Shown here: in pieces, positions 1-9,605 of the stretch
How positions within the stretch are numbered: position 1 is the stretch's first letter
Layout of the letters: each line of letters begins with the position of its first letter
DNA from: Streptomyces iakyrus
GTDB taxonomy: Bacteria > Actinomycetota > Actinomycetes > Streptomycetales > Streptomycetaceae
Assembly (NCBI RefSeq): GCF_000717055.1
Contig: NZ_JNXI01000012.1
Span: forward strand, 62,001-126,000
Direction of reading: 5' to 3'
Length of the DNA: 64,000 nt
Position numbers and translations under genes: made by a program
Notes under the pieces: model-generated
The model's database searches: none
What the model was told of the DNA's origin: nothing
What the model saw: only the letters and a program-made list of their open reading frames with translations

Positions 1-2
1 GC

Positions 3-950
3 GGCTCGCCCTCCGCCCGCGAGGTCCTCGTCTCCCTCGCCGTGCCCAGCGACGAGATCCGCTGGTGGCACGACGTCCCCGCCGGACCCGCCGGCGCGGC
101 CTCCTGGACCGTCGAGGACCGGCTGCGCGGCGCCGCCCGCCGGATGCTGCTCGCCGCCGCCCTCGCCACCCGCGCCCGGGCCGGCTACCACGGTGCCCGC
201 CACCGCCGCTCCGCCGCCGCGGCCCTGCGACACGTCCTGGTCGGCTCCGCCACCGACGGCCGCCTCACCGCCTTCGTGCCCGTCGCAGGCGGCCGCCCCC
301 TGGCCGTACGCCTCCACCAGGCCCTGTTCGCCGCCCGGGAGGCCATCGACTACCAGCGGGCCACCGGCGGCATGGACGCCTTCGACGCCGCCGTCGAGGC
401 AGGAGTGAGCCACGAGCTCACCGAGGCGCTCGTCGCCCTCGTCCGCGGCACGGAGGGCGCCCGGATCGCCGTCGAGTGGGCCCCGGCCGCCGGGGTGCCC
501 GAGGGCTGCGCGCCCTCCGCCGAGCCCGTCGAGTTCTCGCCCGGCGACCTGGCCGTGCTCCGCGAGGCGGGCGCCCGCTACCTGCGCGAGGAACCCGCCG
601 TCCCGGTGCGGATCACGGGAGCGGTGGTACGGCTGCGCAGGTCCGGGCCGCGCGGCGACGGCACCGTACGGCTGCGTGTGCTGGCCGGGGCCGACGTGCC
701 GAACGTCCGGATCACCCTCGACGAGGAGGGTTACCGGATCGCCGGGCACGCCCACCTCGTCGGACTCCCGGTGCGAGTGCAGGGGCGGCTGGAGAGCCGG
801 GGCGGATTCCGTCGCCTCACCGGCGCCCACGGGGTCGTCCCCGTGCAGCTCGACGACGCCGAGCGGGACCGGCTGATGAAGGCGCTGCAGGAGAACGCCG
901 GGGTGGCGGCCTTCTTCGAGGAGGCCTGCGGAGGGGACTGCGGGGACTGA
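3..950 (+). CDS. Hypothetical protein, 5' end cut off by window edge
   Basis: The frame is open from the first bases of the window to a TGA at 948-950. The GTG at 42 is in frame but upstream codons are also open, so the true start probably lies outside. About 315 residues are visible, rich in Ala and Arg, with no membrane segment and no motif I recognise. The C-terminal part (about residues 200-285) alternates short hydrophobic strands and charged turns, so it may be a beta-rich domain. It sits directly upstream of thrS, where S. coelicolor has a hypothetical gene (SCO1532 by my recollection). High GC at third codon positions supports coding. Function unknown. Confidence 0.7.
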   Translation, partial: GSPSAREVLVSLAVPSDEIRWWHDVPAGPAGAASWTVEDRLRGAARRMLLAAALATRARAGYHGARHRRSAAAALRHVLVGSATDGRLTAFVPVAGGRPLAVRLHQALFAAREAIDYQRATGGMDAFDAAVEAGVSHELTEALVALVRGTEGARIAVEWAPAAGVPEGCAPSAEPVEFSPGDLAVLREAGARYLREEPAVPVRITGAVVRLRRSGPRGDGTVRLRVLAGADVPNVRITLDEEGYRIAGHAHLVGLPVRVQGRLESRGGFRRLTGAHGVVPVQLDDAERDRLMKALQENAGVAAFFEEACGGDCGD

Positions 951-976
951 TTTCGCGTAGGGCGGTCCCGGGTCGG

Positions 977-982
977 TACGAT
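977..982 (+). promoter_or_regulatory. Candidate -10 box for thrS
   Basis: TACGAT lies 61 bases before the thrS start in the 92-bp gap after the preceding gene. No convincing -35 box is visible, and I see no T-box leader, which would need far more room than this gap gives. Confidence 0.3.
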
Positions 983-1042
983 CCTTACTCGTGCGCGCGC
1001 TCCGGTATGGCGCCCGCAGCCCCCTTCAGTCAGGAGAGACCG

Positions 1043-3019
1043 GTGTCAGACGTCCGTGTGATCATCCAGCGCGATTCCGAGCGGGAAGAACGCGTGGTGA
1101 CGACGGGCACTACGGCCGCCGAGCTCTTCGTCGGCGAGCGCTCGGTCATCGCCGCGCGCGTGGCCGGCGAGCTCAGGGACCTGTCGTACGCCGTCTCCGA
1201 GGGCGACGAGGTCGAGGGCGTCGAGATCTCCTCCGAGGACGGCCTGAACATCCTGCGCCACTCCACCGCGCACGTCATGGCGCAGGCCGTGCAGGAGCTC
1301 TTCCCCGAGGCCAAGCTCGGCATCGGCCCGCCCGTCAAGGACGGCTTCTACTACGACTTCGACGTCGAGAAGCCGTTCACGCCCGAGGATCTCAAGGCCA
1401 TCGAGAAGAAGATGCAGGAGATCCAGAAGCGCGGGCAGCGCTTCTCCCGCCGCGTGGTGACCGACGAGGCCGCCCGCGAGGAGCTGGCCGGTGAGCCCTA
1501 CAAGCTGGAGCTGATCGGCCTCAAGGGCTCCGCCTCCTCCGACGACGGCGCGGACGTCGAGGTCGGCGCCGGCGAGCTGACGATCTACGACAACTTGGAC
1601 GCCAAGACCGGCGACCTGTGCTGGAAGGACCTCTGCAGGGGCCCCCACCTGCCGTCGACCCGGGCCATCCCGGCGTTCAAGCTGATGCGCAACGCGGCCG
1701 CCTACTGGCGCGGCAGCGAGAAGAACCCGATGCTCCAGCGCATCTACGGCACCGCCTGGCCCACCAAGGACGAGCTGAAGGCGCACCTGGAGTTCCTCGC
1801 CGAGGCCGAGAAGCGCGACCACCGCAAGCTCGGCAGCGAGCTCGACCTGTTCTCCGTCCCGGAGCAGATCGGCTCCGGCCTCGCCGTCTTCCACCCCAAG
1901 GGCGGCGTCATCCGCCGGGTCATGGAGGACTACTCGCGGCGCCGCCACGAGGAAGAGGGCTACGAGTTCGTCTACACCCCGCACGCCACCAAGGGGAAGC
2001 TCTTCGAGACCTCGGGCCACCTGGACTGGTACGCCGACGGCATGTACCCGCCCATGCAGCTCGACGAGGGCGTGGACTACTACCTCAAGCCCATGAACTG
2101 CCCGATGCACAACCTGATCTTCGACGCGCGCGGGCGTTCCTACCGTGAACTGCCGCTGCGCCTCTTCGAGTTCGGGACGGTGTACCGGTACGAGAAGTCG
2201 GGCGTCGTGCACGGCCTGACCCGGGCCCGCGGCTTCACCCAGGACGACGCGCACATCTACTGCACGCGCGAGCAGATGTCGGAGGAGCTCGACAAGACGC
2301 TCACCTTCGTCCTCGGCCTGCTGCGCGACTACGGCCTGACCGACTTCTACCTGGAGCTGTCCACCAAGGACCCGGAGAAGTTCGTCGGCTCGGACGAGGC
2401 CTGGGAGGAGGCCACGGAGACGCTGCGCCAGGTCGCCGAGAAGCAGGGCCTGCCCCTGGTGCCCGACCCGGGCGGCGCCGCCTTCTACGGCCCGAAGATC
2501 TCCGTCCAGACCAAGGACGCCATCGGCCGCACCTGGCAGATGTCGACGATCCAGCTCGACTTCAACCTGCCGGAGCGCTTCGACCTGGAGTACACGGGTC
2601 CTGACGGCTCCAAGCAGCGTCCCGTCATGATCCACCGTGCGCTGTTCGGCTCGATCGAGCGCTTCTTCGCGGTGCTCCTGGAGCACTACGCCGGTGCCTT
2701 CCCGGCGTGGCTCGCCCCCGTCCAGGCCGTCGGCATCCCGATCGGCGACGCGCACGTCGAGTACCTGGAGAAGTTCGCCGCCGCGGCCAGGAAGAAGGGC
2801 CTGCGCGTCGAGGTCGACTCCTCCTCCGACCGTATGCAGAAGAAGATCCGCAACGCCCAGAAGCAGAAGGTGCCCTTCATGGTCATCGCTGGCGACGAGG
2901 ACATGTCCCACGAGTCGGTGTCCTTCCGCTACCGCGACGGCTCGCAGGAGAACGGCATCCCCTTCGACGAGGCCATCGCGAAGATCCAGAAGATCGTCGA
3001 GGAGCGCGCGCAGGTCTGA
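1043..3019 (+). CDS. thrS: Threonyl-tRNA synthetase
   Basis: This enzyme charges tRNA-Thr with threonine in the cytoplasm. The 658-residue protein has the usual class II layout: an N-terminal TGS domain (about 1-60), an editing domain with an [10 protein letters not shown] histidine motif (about 73-82), a catalytic core with the MNCPMH segment, a motif 2 region around FRYE-like RYEKSG, and a C-terminal anticodon-binding domain. The GTG at 1043 follows AGGAGA at about 1032. The open frame extends upstream to 65, but that stretch overlaps the previous gene and looks non-coding (Arg/Pro-rich). Length matches the family. A strong hairpin follows the stop. Confidence 0.97.
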   Translation: MSDVRVIIQRDSEREERVVTTGTTAAELFVGERSVIAARVAGELRDLSYAVSEGDEVEGVEISSEDGLNILRHSTAHVMAQAVQELFPEAKLGIGPPVKDGFYYDFDVEKPFTPEDLKAIEKKMQEIQKRGQRFSRRVVTDEAAREELAGEPYKLELIGLKGSASSDDGADVEVGAGELTIYDNLDAKTGDLCWKDLCRGPHLPSTRAIPAFKLMRNAAAYWRGSEKNPMLQRIYGTAWPTKDELKAHLEFLAEAEKRDHRKLGSELDLFSVPEQIGSGLAVFHPKGGVIRRVMEDYSRRRHEEEGYEFVYTPHATKGKLFETSGHLDWYADGMYPPMQLDEGVDYYLKPMNCPMHNLIFDARGRSYRELPLRLFEFGTVYRYEKSGVVHGLTRARGFTQDDAHIYCTREQMSEELDKTLTFVLGLLRDYGLTDFYLELSTKDPEKFVGSDEAWEEATETLRQVAEKQGLPLVPDPGGAAFYGPKISVQTKDAIGRTWQMSTIQLDFNLPERFDLEYTGPDGSKQRPVMIHRALFGSIERFFAVLLEHYAGAFPAWLAPVQAVGIPIGDAHVEYLEKFAAAARKKGLRVEVDSSSDRMQKKIRNAQKQKVPFMVIAGDEDMSHESVSFRYRDGSQENGIPFDEAIAKIQKIVEERAQV

Positions 3020-3033
3020 TCACACGGCGTTCG

Positions 3034-3061
3034 GGCCCCCGGGGAGATCCCGGGGGCCTTT
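3034..3061 (+). terminator. Terminator after thrS
   Basis: A perfect 10-bp GC stem (GGCCCCCGGG with its complement) with a 5-base loop lies 15 bases after the thrS stop and is followed by TTT. Confidence 0.8.
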
Positions 3062-3084
3062 GCCGTCGCCCCGGCTCGACGCCA

Positions 3085-3090
3085 TATGCT
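3085..3090 (+). promoter_or_regulatory. -10 box of a leaderless promoter for the HIT gene
   Basis: TATGCT ends 7 bases before the ATG at 3098. There is no Shine-Dalgarno sequence in front of that ATG, which fits leaderless transcription. The alternative ATG at 3086 would lie inside this box. Confidence 0.5.
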
Positions 3091-3097
3091 GCACTGC

Positions 3098-3643
3098 ATG
3101 ACGAGTGAGCCGGAGCAGCAGCTGGGAGTGGGGACGCAGGACGCGTTCCAGCGTCTGTGGACGCCCCATCGGATGGCCTACATCCAGGGCGAGAACAAGC
3201 CCACCGGCCCGGGCGCCGGCGACGGCTGCCCCTTCTGCTCGATCCCGGCCAAGTCCGACGAGGACGGGCTCGTCGTCCGGCGCGGCGAGCAGGTCTACGC
3301 GGTGCTCAACCTCTACCCGTACAACGGCGGGCACCTGATGACCGTGCCCTACCGGCACGTCGCCGACTACACCGACCTCACGCCGGGGGAGACCGCCGAG
3401 CTCGGCGAACTCACCAAGCAGGCCATGACGGCCCTGCGCACGGCCTCCGGCGCGCACGGCTTCAACATCGGCATGAACCAGGGCACGGTCGCCGGCGCGG
3501 GCATCGCGGCGCACCTGCACCAGCACATCGTGCCGCGCTGGGGCGGGGACACGAACTTCATGCCGGTGGTGGGGCACACGCGGGTGCTGCCACAGCTGCT
3601 GGCGGACACGCGGAAGATGCTGGCGGAGAGCTGGCCTTCGTAA
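3098..3643 (+). CDS. HIT-family nucleotide phosphorylase/hydrolase (Ap4A phosphorylase-like)
   Basis: The 181-residue protein carries the histidine triad HLHQH near residue 138 and a CPFC pair near residue 44, together with the NLYPYNGGH strand typical of the family. HIT proteins cleave or transfer the alpha-phosphate of nucleotides. The mycobacterial gene in the same place, between thrS and the phosphatidylinositol-phosphate synthase gene, is Rv2613c, described as an Ap4A phosphorylase, so that role is inferred here. The ATG at 3098 was chosen over the in-frame ATG at 3086 because the latter overlaps the -10 box. It is convergent with the next gene, only 24 bases away. Confidence 0.85.
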   Translation: MTSEPEQQLGVGTQDAFQRLWTPHRMAYIQGENKPTGPGAGDGCPFCSIPAKSDEDGLVVRRGEQVYAVLNLYPYNGGHLMTVPYRHVADYTDLTPGETAELGELTKQAMTALRTASGAHGFNIGMNQGTVAGAGIAAHLHQHIVPRWGGDTNFMPVVGHTRVLPQLLADTRKMLAESWPS

Positions 3644-3667
3644 AGCGGGGCGGCGGCGCCCACTTGC

Positions 3668-5383
3668 CTACGCGTCGTAGACGTCGGCCTTCTTCGGCGA
3701 AGCCTCCTGAACCGCCCCGCTGAGCGCCGCCGACCTGGAGCCGAACTTCTCCACGTCCACCCCGTTCTCCCGCAGCACCTTCAGCGCCGCCGCATGCACC
3801 ACCCGCAGCACAGGCGTCGCCGCCCGCAGCGCGTCGTCGGCCATGAACCGGTGCCGCCACGGCTGGTCGGCCCACGCGTGCCGCAGACCGAACGGCTCCG
3901 GCAGCGTCAGACTGCCGCCGAGCCAGTTCAGCAGCGGCGGGTACCAGGTCAGCGGGGCGCGCGCGGCCAGCCGCACCACCTCGTCGGCGTCGATCAGCGG
4001 GAGCTTCACGGTGCGGGTCTCCCAGAACCGGAAGGCCTTCTGCACCGCCTTCTCCTTGGCCGCCGGCTTCTCGTTGAACAGGGGGTTCACCGGCCCCAGG
4101 GCGTGCCCGGTGACCTCGATGCGCAGCGTGTCGTGCAGCACGGTCACCGTGATCAGCATCGTGATCACCAGATGCCCGTCCCACAGGGTCCACTGCACGC
4201 CCAGGTAGTGCCGGTCGCCGCTGCCGAACTGCTGCTTGTTGCAGATGTCCTGCACGGCGTGCGTCCGGACCGTGTACGCGTCGACGTCCGTGCCGCTCGG
4301 CCGCGACACCTCCGTCGCCTTCTCGCCGATCGGCGAGACGATCCAGTGCGTGATGGACGGCTTGGGGAAGCCGCCGGTGTTGATCGAGGTGCGCTCCAGC
4401 ATGCCGAGACCGCCCTGGATCGCCACGATGACGTCCCAGCTGCGGAACGGGTGGAACTCCTTGCCCGGTTCGGCGGAGACCAGCTCCTCGGCCAGCTGCC
4501 AGCTGCCCCAGCGGGTGCCCATGCCGAGTATGCCCTTGGGACCGGCGTAAAAGACCGAGTTGGACCGCTGCTCGGCGGCGAGGCGGGCCAGCTCCTTGCG
4601 GACCTGCTCGGCCGCGTCACCGGGGTTGCCGGGGACGGCCTCGGGGATCTTGGCTCCCACGCCACCGCCCGACAGCAGGCTCGACCAGCGCTCCCGGAGA
4701 TCGCGGGCGGTCCGCTCGCAGATCTGCTTGGCCCAGAACCAGCCGACGACCGGCATGATCACCGCCGCACGTCCGTACAGGGCCCAGAAGCCGGTGAACG
4801 GCATGCGGATCAGGAACAGCACGGCCAGCGCGCCCACGGCGACCAGCAACGTCGTGGCGAGAGCGCCCGCGCGCTTGTCCTCGCGCTTGGCCATGGTGGT
4901 GCGCAGCGTGAACACCAGCAGCCACACGAGGAAGCCGGGCAGGAAGAGCACCCCGCAGATCACCGTGATCGCCGACAGCCAGTTGTCGCGGTCGCGGCGG
5001 ATGCGGTGGGCCGCCAGGCAGTGCTCGACGACGACCTGGGGCTCGATGCCGAAGGACTGGATCACCGGGTTGCGCCCGGCCCCCAGCATCCGGTCGATCA
5101 CCGCGCGGGAGAAGGCCTCGCCGAACCGGGGCCGGAAGATCTTCGCCCAGGGGCGCGGGGGAGTCACCTTGGACTGGTGCCACTCGTTGTCGGCGGCCAG
5201 GATCTTGGTGACCTCGTCGTCCCGGTACGCCGCAGCGGCCAGCGCATAGGTCGCCGCCGTCTGGCCGCTCGCACCCGCCAGGGGCACCTGGGCTCCCGGG
5301 CTGAAGTCGAATCCGTCCGTCACTGCCGCCCCCATCGCTGCCGCATCCGCATCTGCGGCCTTCCCGACTTCCGCGCTCCGCAC
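3668..5383 (-). CDS. Hypothetical membrane protein
   Basis: A 571-residue protein of unknown function. Two or three hydrophobic stretches lie in the centre: one beginning LSAITVICGVLFLPGF (about 185-210) and a second pair at about 220-270. Long soluble regions flank them. The C-terminal third has conserved-looking tryptophans and no motif I recognise. The GTG at 5383 has a weak, too-close AGG; an internal ATG at 5335 (MGAAVTDGFD) is an equally plausible start. Downstream of the EF-G-like gene on the same strand, separated from it by a strong terminator, so probably transcribed separately. S. coelicolor has a gene of unknown function in this place. Confidence 0.8.
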   Translation of the reverse strand: MRSAEVGKAADADAAAMGAAVTDGFDFSPGAQVPLAGASGQTAATYALAAAAYRDDEVTKILAADNEWHQSKVTPPRPWAKIFRPRFGEAFSRAVIDRMLGAGRNPVIQSFGIEPQVVVEHCLAAHRIRRDRDNWLSAITVICGVLFLPGFLVWLLVFTLRTTMAKREDKRAGALATTLLVAVGALAVLFLIRMPFTGFWALYGRAAVIMPVVGWFWAKQICERTARDLRERWSSLLSGGGVGAKIPEAVPGNPGDAAEQVRKELARLAAEQRSNSVFYAGPKGILGMGTRWGSWQLAEELVSAEPGKEFHPFRSWDVIVAIQGGLGMLERTSINTGGFPKPSITHWIVSPIGEKATEVSRPSGTDVDAYTVRTHAVQDICNKQQFGSGDRHYLGVQWTLWDGHLVITMLITVTVLHDTLRIEVTGHALGPVNPLFNEKPAAKEKAVQKAFRFWETRTVKLPLIDADEVVRLAARAPLTWYPPLLNWLGGSLTLPEPFGLRHAWADQPWRHRFMADDALRAATPVLRVVHAAALKVLRENGVDVEKFGSRSAALSGAVQEASPKKADVYDA

Positions 5384-5425
5384 ACCTGTTGATCAGGTCA
5401 TCAGCGTATCCGTCCGGACCGGCAG

Positions 5426-5462
5426 GCGGGGGCGGCCGGCCTGTTAAGCCGCCCGCCCCCGC
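5426..5462 (-). terminator. Terminator after the EF-G-like gene
   Basis: A 15-bp GC stem with one mismatch and a 7-base loop (CTGTTAA) starts 45 bases after the stop of the reverse-strand EF-G-like gene. It separates that gene from the membrane protein downstream. Confidence 0.75.
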
Positions 5463-5506
5463 GGAAGGGAGCCGTCAGAGGGGCACTTGGGGGCGCCCGG
5501 CGCCAA

Positions 5507-7705
5507 CTACGAGGCCTTGCGCTCCTCTTCACGCACCCGGTCCGCGACCTGCTGCGGCATCGGTTCGTGGCGCGCGTACCGGCGGCTGAACCCCGCCGTG
5601 CCGTGTGCCATCGACCGCAGGTCGATCGCGTACCGGCCGATCTCGATCTCCGGCACCTCGGCCCGGATCAGGGTGCGCCCGCCCGGCGTCTGCTCGGTGC
5701 CCAGCACCCGGCCGCGCCGTCCCGACAGATCACTCATCACGGCGCCCACGAAGTCGTCGCCGACCAGCACCGACACCTCGGCGACCGGCTCCAGCAGATG
5801 GATCCTCGCGTCGGCCGCGGCCTCCCGCAGCGCCAGCGCGCCGGCCGTCTGGAAGGCGGCGTCGGAGGAGTCCACCGAGTGCGCCTTGCCGTCCAGGAGG
5901 GTCACCCGTACGTCGATGAGCGGGTACCCGGCCGCAACGCCCTTGGCCGCCTGGGCCCTGATGCCCTTCTCCACCGACGGGATGAACTGCCGGGGCACCG
6001 CGCCGCCCACGACCTTGTCGACGAACTCGATGCCGGACCCGCCGGGCAGCGGCTCCACCTCGATCTCGCAGATCGCGAACTGCCCGTGCCCGCCGGACTG
6101 CTTGACGTGCCTGCCCCGGCCCGCCGACCTGGACGCGAACGTCTCGCGCAGGGACACCCGGTGGGGGACGACGTCGACCTGGACGCCGTACCGGCTGCGC
6201 AGCCGCTCCAGGGCGACGTCGGCGTGCGCCTCGCCCAGGCACCACAGGACCACCTGGTGGGTGTCCTGGTTCTGCTCCAGCCGCATCGTCGGGTCCTCGG
6301 CCACCAGCCGGGCCAGGCCCTGTGACAGCTTGTCCTCGTCCGGTTTGCTGTGCGCCTGGATGGCCAGCGGCAGCAGCGGGTCGGGCATCTGCCAGGGCTC
6401 CATGAGCAACGGGTCGTCCTTGGCGGACAGGGTGTCGCCGGTCTCGGCCCGGCTCAGCTTCGCCACGCAGGCCAGGTCGCCCGCGATGACGTGCGACACC
6501 GGGCGCTGCTGCTTGCCGAACGGCGTGGACAGGGCGCCGATCCGCTCGTCGACGTCGTGGTCCTCGTGCCCGCGGTCGGCCAGCCCGTGCCCGGAGACGT
6601 GGACCGTCTGGTCGGCGCGCAGGGTGCCGGAGAACAGCCGGATCAGCGACAGCCGCCCCACGTACGGGTCCGAGGAGGTTTTCACGACCTCCGCGACCAG
6701 CGGGGCGTCCGGGTCGCACGGCCTGAGCTCGCGCGGCTTGCCGTCGATGGTCGTCACCCGCACCGTCTCGTGCTCCAGCGGCGTCGGGAAGCCCCGCGTG
6801 ATCAGCTCCAGCAGCTCCACCGTGCCGAGTCCCTGCCGTGAGCCCTCACCCGCCGGGGCGGCGGCCAGGACGGGGAAGAAGACCCCGCGCGCGACGGCCC
6901 GCTCCAGGTCCTCGATGAGCGTCTTGACGTCGACCGGCTCCCCGCCGAGGTAGCGGTCCATGAGGGTCTCGTCCTCGCTCTCCGCGATGATCCCCTCGAT
7001 GAGCCGGTTGCGGGCCTCCTCGATCAGCGGCAGCTGGTCCTCGCCCGGCTCGGACTCCTTGCGCTCGCCGGTCGAGTAGTCGAACAGCTTCTGCGACAGC
7101 AGCCCGATCAGCCCGGTCACGGGTGCGTGCCCGTCGGCCGCCTGGGGGCCGTGCAGCGGCAGGTAGAGCGGCAGGACCGCGTCGGGGTCGTCCGCGCCGA
7201 AGGCCTCGGCGCAGCTGCGGGTCATCTCCTCGAAGTCGGAACGCGCCGACTCCAGGTGCGTGACGACGATGGCCCGGGGCATGCCCACGGCCGCGCACTC
7301 CTCCCACACCATGCGGGTCGAGCCGTCCACGCCGTCCGAGGCCGAGACGACGAAGAGGGCCGCGTCCGCCGCGCGCAGACCGGCCCTGAGTTCACCGACG
7401 AAGTCGGCGTATCCGGGGGTGTCGAGAAGGTTGACCTTGATGCCGTCCCACTCGACGGGCACCAGGGAGAGCTGTACCGAGCGCTGCTGCCGGTGCTCGA
7501 TGTCGTCGTAGTCGGAAACGGTGCCGCCGTCCTCCACGCGGCCCGCCCGGTTCACCGCCCCCGCCGTCAGTGCGAGGGCTTCCACCAACGTGGTCTTGCC
7601 CGATCCGGAGTGGCCGACCAGCACCACATTCCGTACGGACTGAGGGTGGTCGGCCGCTTGTGCCCTGCCGGCGGCCCCAGGGTGTGTCTGTGCCTTGTCG
7701 CCCAT
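5507..7705 (-). CDS. EF-G-like translational GTPase (FusA2 type)
   Basis: The 732-residue protein has the five-domain EF-G architecture. G1 is GHSGSGKTT (about residue 31), G3 is DTPGYADF (about 92), and domains II-V follow. It is a paralogue of the canonical FusA and resembles the actinobacterial FusA2 group, whose role is uncertain. The G4 motif, normally NKxD, reads THLES, so guanine recognition may be altered. The ATG at 7705 follows GGAGG; the open frame extends to 7816 but that part lacks a better start. It is divergent from the phosphatidylinositol-phosphate synthase gene and ends in a strong hairpin. Confidence 0.88.
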   Translation of the reverse strand: MGDKAQTHPGAAGRAQAADHPQSVRNVVLVGHSGSGKTTLVEALALTAGAVNRAGRVEDGGTVSDYDDIEHRQQRSVQLSLVPVEWDGIKVNLLDTPGYADFVGELRAGLRAADAALFVVSASDGVDGSTRMVWEECAAVGMPRAIVVTHLESARSDFEEMTRSCAEAFGADDPDAVLPLYLPLHGPQAADGHAPVTGLIGLLSQKLFDYSTGERKESEPGEDQLPLIEEARNRLIEGIIAESEDETLMDRYLGGEPVDVKTLIEDLERAVARGVFFPVLAAAPAGEGSRQGLGTVELLELITRGFPTPLEHETVRVTTIDGKPRELRPCDPDAPLVAEVVKTSSDPYVGRLSLIRLFSGTLRADQTVHVSGHGLADRGHEDHDVDERIGALSTPFGKQQRPVSHVIAGDLACVAKLSRAETGDTLSAKDDPLLMEPWQMPDPLLPLAIQAHSKPDEDKLSQGLARLVAEDPTMRLEQNQDTHQVVLWCLGEAHADVALERLRSRYGVQVDVVPHRVSLRETFASRSAGRGRHVKQSGGHGQFAICEIEVEPLPGGSGIEFVDKVVGGAVPRQFIPSVEKGIRAQAAKGVAAGYPLIDVRVTLLDGKAHSVDSSDAAFQTAGALALREAAADARIHLLEPVAEVSVLVGDDFVGAVMSDLSGRRGRVLGTEQTPGGRTLIRAEVPEIEIGRYAIDLRSMAHGTAGFSRRYARHEPMPQQVADRVREEERKAS

Positions 7706-7923
7706 GGTCCTGCCTCCCGTGCACGGTGAGGTCACTGTGGGCGCGGACACGCGGAGTCCGCGTGCGGTGCGGCTCCGGCGACGCCCGCGGTCATTCGACC
7801 TTCCCACTCCCGTCACGGTGCGTCCATACGAACGACGCGACTGCGCCGACCACCAGCGGCCCGCGGGTTCCCCCGAAAGGGGTCAGGGTGCCCGCACCTC
7901 GCCCACGCGCGCGCGTGACTACG

Positions 7924-8700
7924 ATGGGCCAGCCGGTGGCCAGCAGGGGCCAGACGGCGACACCGACCCTCGGGAAGGCCATGCTGAACAAGTACGCGCG
8001 TGCATTCTTCACGCGTGTCCTCACACCGTTCGCCGCGTTTCTCATCCGCCGGGGCGTCAGCCCCGACACGGTCACCCTCATCGGCACCGCCGGTGTGGTA
8101 GCGGGCGCGCTGGTCTTCTACCCCATGGGCGAGTTCTTCTGGGGCACGGTCGTGATCACGCTCTTCGTGTTCTCCGACCTCGTCGACGGCAACATGGCCC
8201 GTCAGCTGGGCCGCTCCAGCCGCTGGGGCGCCTTCCTGGACTCCACGCTCGACCGGGTCGCCGACGGCGCGATCTTCGGCGGCTTCATCCTGTGGTACGC
8301 CGGTGGGGGCGACGACCTCGTCCTGTGCGCCGTCTCGATCTTCTGCCTGGCCAGCGGGCAGGTGGTGTCCTACACCAAGGCCCGGGGCGAGTCGATCGGC
8401 CTGCCGGTCGCGGTCAACGGACTCGTCGAGCGGGCCGAGCGTCTGGTGATCTCCCTGGTCGCAGCCGGTCTCGCGGGCCTGCACGCGTTCGGCGTCCCCG
8501 GCATCCAGTACCTGCTGCCCGTGGCCCTGTGGATCGTCGCCGTCGGCAGCCTCGTCACGCTGATCCAGCGGGTCGTCACGGTCCGCCGGGAGTCCGCGGA
8601 GGCCGAGGCGGCCGCGCAGGGCGAGGCGGCCGCGCAGGGCGAGCAGGACGACGAGGGCGAGCAGCAGAACGCCTCCCACGGGAGCGAGGCGGCCACGTGA
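7924..8700 (+). CDS. Phosphatidylinositol phosphate synthase (CDP-alcohol phosphatidyltransferase)
   Basis: This inner-membrane enzyme joins CDP-diacylglycerol to inositol phosphate, the first step of phosphatidylinositol and PIM lipids in actinobacteria. The signature D-x2-DG-x2-AR-x8-G-x3-D-x3-D is complete (DLVDGNMAR ... GAFLDSTLD). About six membrane segments follow from residue 35. The start is uncertain: ATG 7924 gives 258 residues, while ATG 7981 (MLNKYARAFF), after GGGAAGG, gives 239. The acidic, Gln-rich tail contains an 18-bp tandem duplication (8605-8640). It overlaps the next gene by 4 bp. Mycobacterial pgsA1 is the positional counterpart. Confidence 0.9.
   Translation: MGQPVASRGQTATPTLGKAMLNKYARAFFTRVLTPFAAFLIRRGVSPDTVTLIGTAGVVAGALVFYPMGEFFWGTVVITLFVFSDLVDGNMARQLGRSSRWGAFLDSTLDRVADGAIFGGFILWYAGGGDDLVLCAVSIFCLASGQVVSYTKARGESIGLPVAVNGLVERAERLVISLVAAGLAGLHAFGVPGIQYLLPVALWIVAVGSLVTLIQRVVTVRRESAEAEAAAQGEAAAQGEQDDEGEQQNASHGSEAAT
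8605..8640 (+). repeat. 18-bp tandem duplication in coding tail
   Basis: Two exact consecutive copies of an 18-base unit encode EAAAQG twice near the C-terminus of the phosphatidyltransferase. It keeps the frame and affects only the low-complexity tail. Confidence 0.85.
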
Positions 8701-9605
8701 GCGCTCAGGACCGGCTGACGAACGCGCTGTACGGCCTCGGCTGGGGCACGGTCAAGAAGCTCCCCGAGCCGGTCGCCGCACGGCTCGGCCGGACCATCGC
8801 CGACCTGGCCTGGAAGCAGCGCGGCAAGGGCGTGCAGCGTCTGGAGAGCAATTACGCGCGCGTGGTGCCCGGCGCGAGCCCCGAGCGCCTCGCCGAGCTG
8901 TCCCGCGCGGGCATGCGCTCCTACCTGCGCTACTGGATGGAGTCCTTCCGCCTCCCCGCCTGGAGCAAGGAGCGGATCAAGGGCGGTTTCGAGGCGAAGG
9001 ACCTGCACCACCTCACCGAGGGCATGGCCGCCGGCAAGGGCGTCATACTCGCCCTGCCGCACCTCGCCAACTGGGACCTCGCCGGCGCGTGGGTCACGAC
9101 GAAGCTCGGCATCCCCTTCACCACGGTCGCCGAGCGCCTGAAGCCCGAGACGCTCTACGACCGGTTCGTCGCCTACCGCGAGGGCCTGGGCATGGAGGTC
9201 CTGCCGCACAGCGGCGGCACCGCCTTCGGCACCCTGGCCCGGCGACTGCGCGACGGCGGCCTGGTCTGCCTCGTCGCCGACCGCGACCTGTCCGCCTCCG
9301 GCGTCGAGGTGGACTTCTTCGGCGACACGGCCCGCATGCCGGCCGGACCGGCCCTGCTCGCCCAGCAGACCGGCGCCCTGCTGCTGCCCGTCACGCTCTG
9401 GTACGACGACTCGCCCGTGATGCGCGGCCGCGTCCACCCGCCGGTCGAGGTGCCAGGGTCAGGTACGCGCGCCGAGAAGACGTCCGTCATGACACAGGCG
9501 CTGGCCGACGCCTTCGCCACCGGGATCGCCGACCATCCGGAGGACTGGCACATGCTGCAGCGCCTGTGGCTCGCGGACCTCGACCCCGAGAAGGGGCGCC
9601 CGTGA
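8697..9605 (+). CDS. Lipid A biosynthesis-type acyltransferase (PIM acyltransferase-like)
   Basis: The 302-residue protein belongs to the LpxL/HtrB-like acyltransferase family. The catalytic H-x4-D motif is HLANWD (about residue 122). In mycobacteria the gene in the same position (Rv2611c, PatA) acylates a mannose of phosphatidylinositol mannosides, and the same role is inferred here from the flanking phosphatidylinositol-phosphate synthase and PimA-like genes. The GTG at 8697 overlaps the previous TGA, and its own TGA overlaps the next GTG, so the three genes are translationally coupled. No signal peptide; the enzyme probably acts at the inner membrane surface. Confidence 0.88.
   Translation: MSAQDRLTNALYGLGWGTVKKLPEPVAARLGRTIADLAWKQRGKGVQRLESNYARVVPGASPERLAELSRAGMRSYLRYWMESFRLPAWSKERIKGGFEAKDLHHLTEGMAAGKGVILALPHLANWDLAGAWVTTKLGIPFTTVAERLKPETLYDRFVAYREGLGMEVLPHSGGTAFGTLARRLRDGGLVCLVADRDLSASGVEVDFFGDTARMPAGPALLAQQTGALLLPVTLWYDDSPVMRGRVHPPVEVPGSGTRAEKTSVMTQALADAFATGIADHPEDWHMLQRLWLADLDPEKGRP

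Noticed and set aside
951..1042. T-box leader before thrS (and before hisS or alaS)
   Set aside because: The gaps are too short and no T-box sequence is present.
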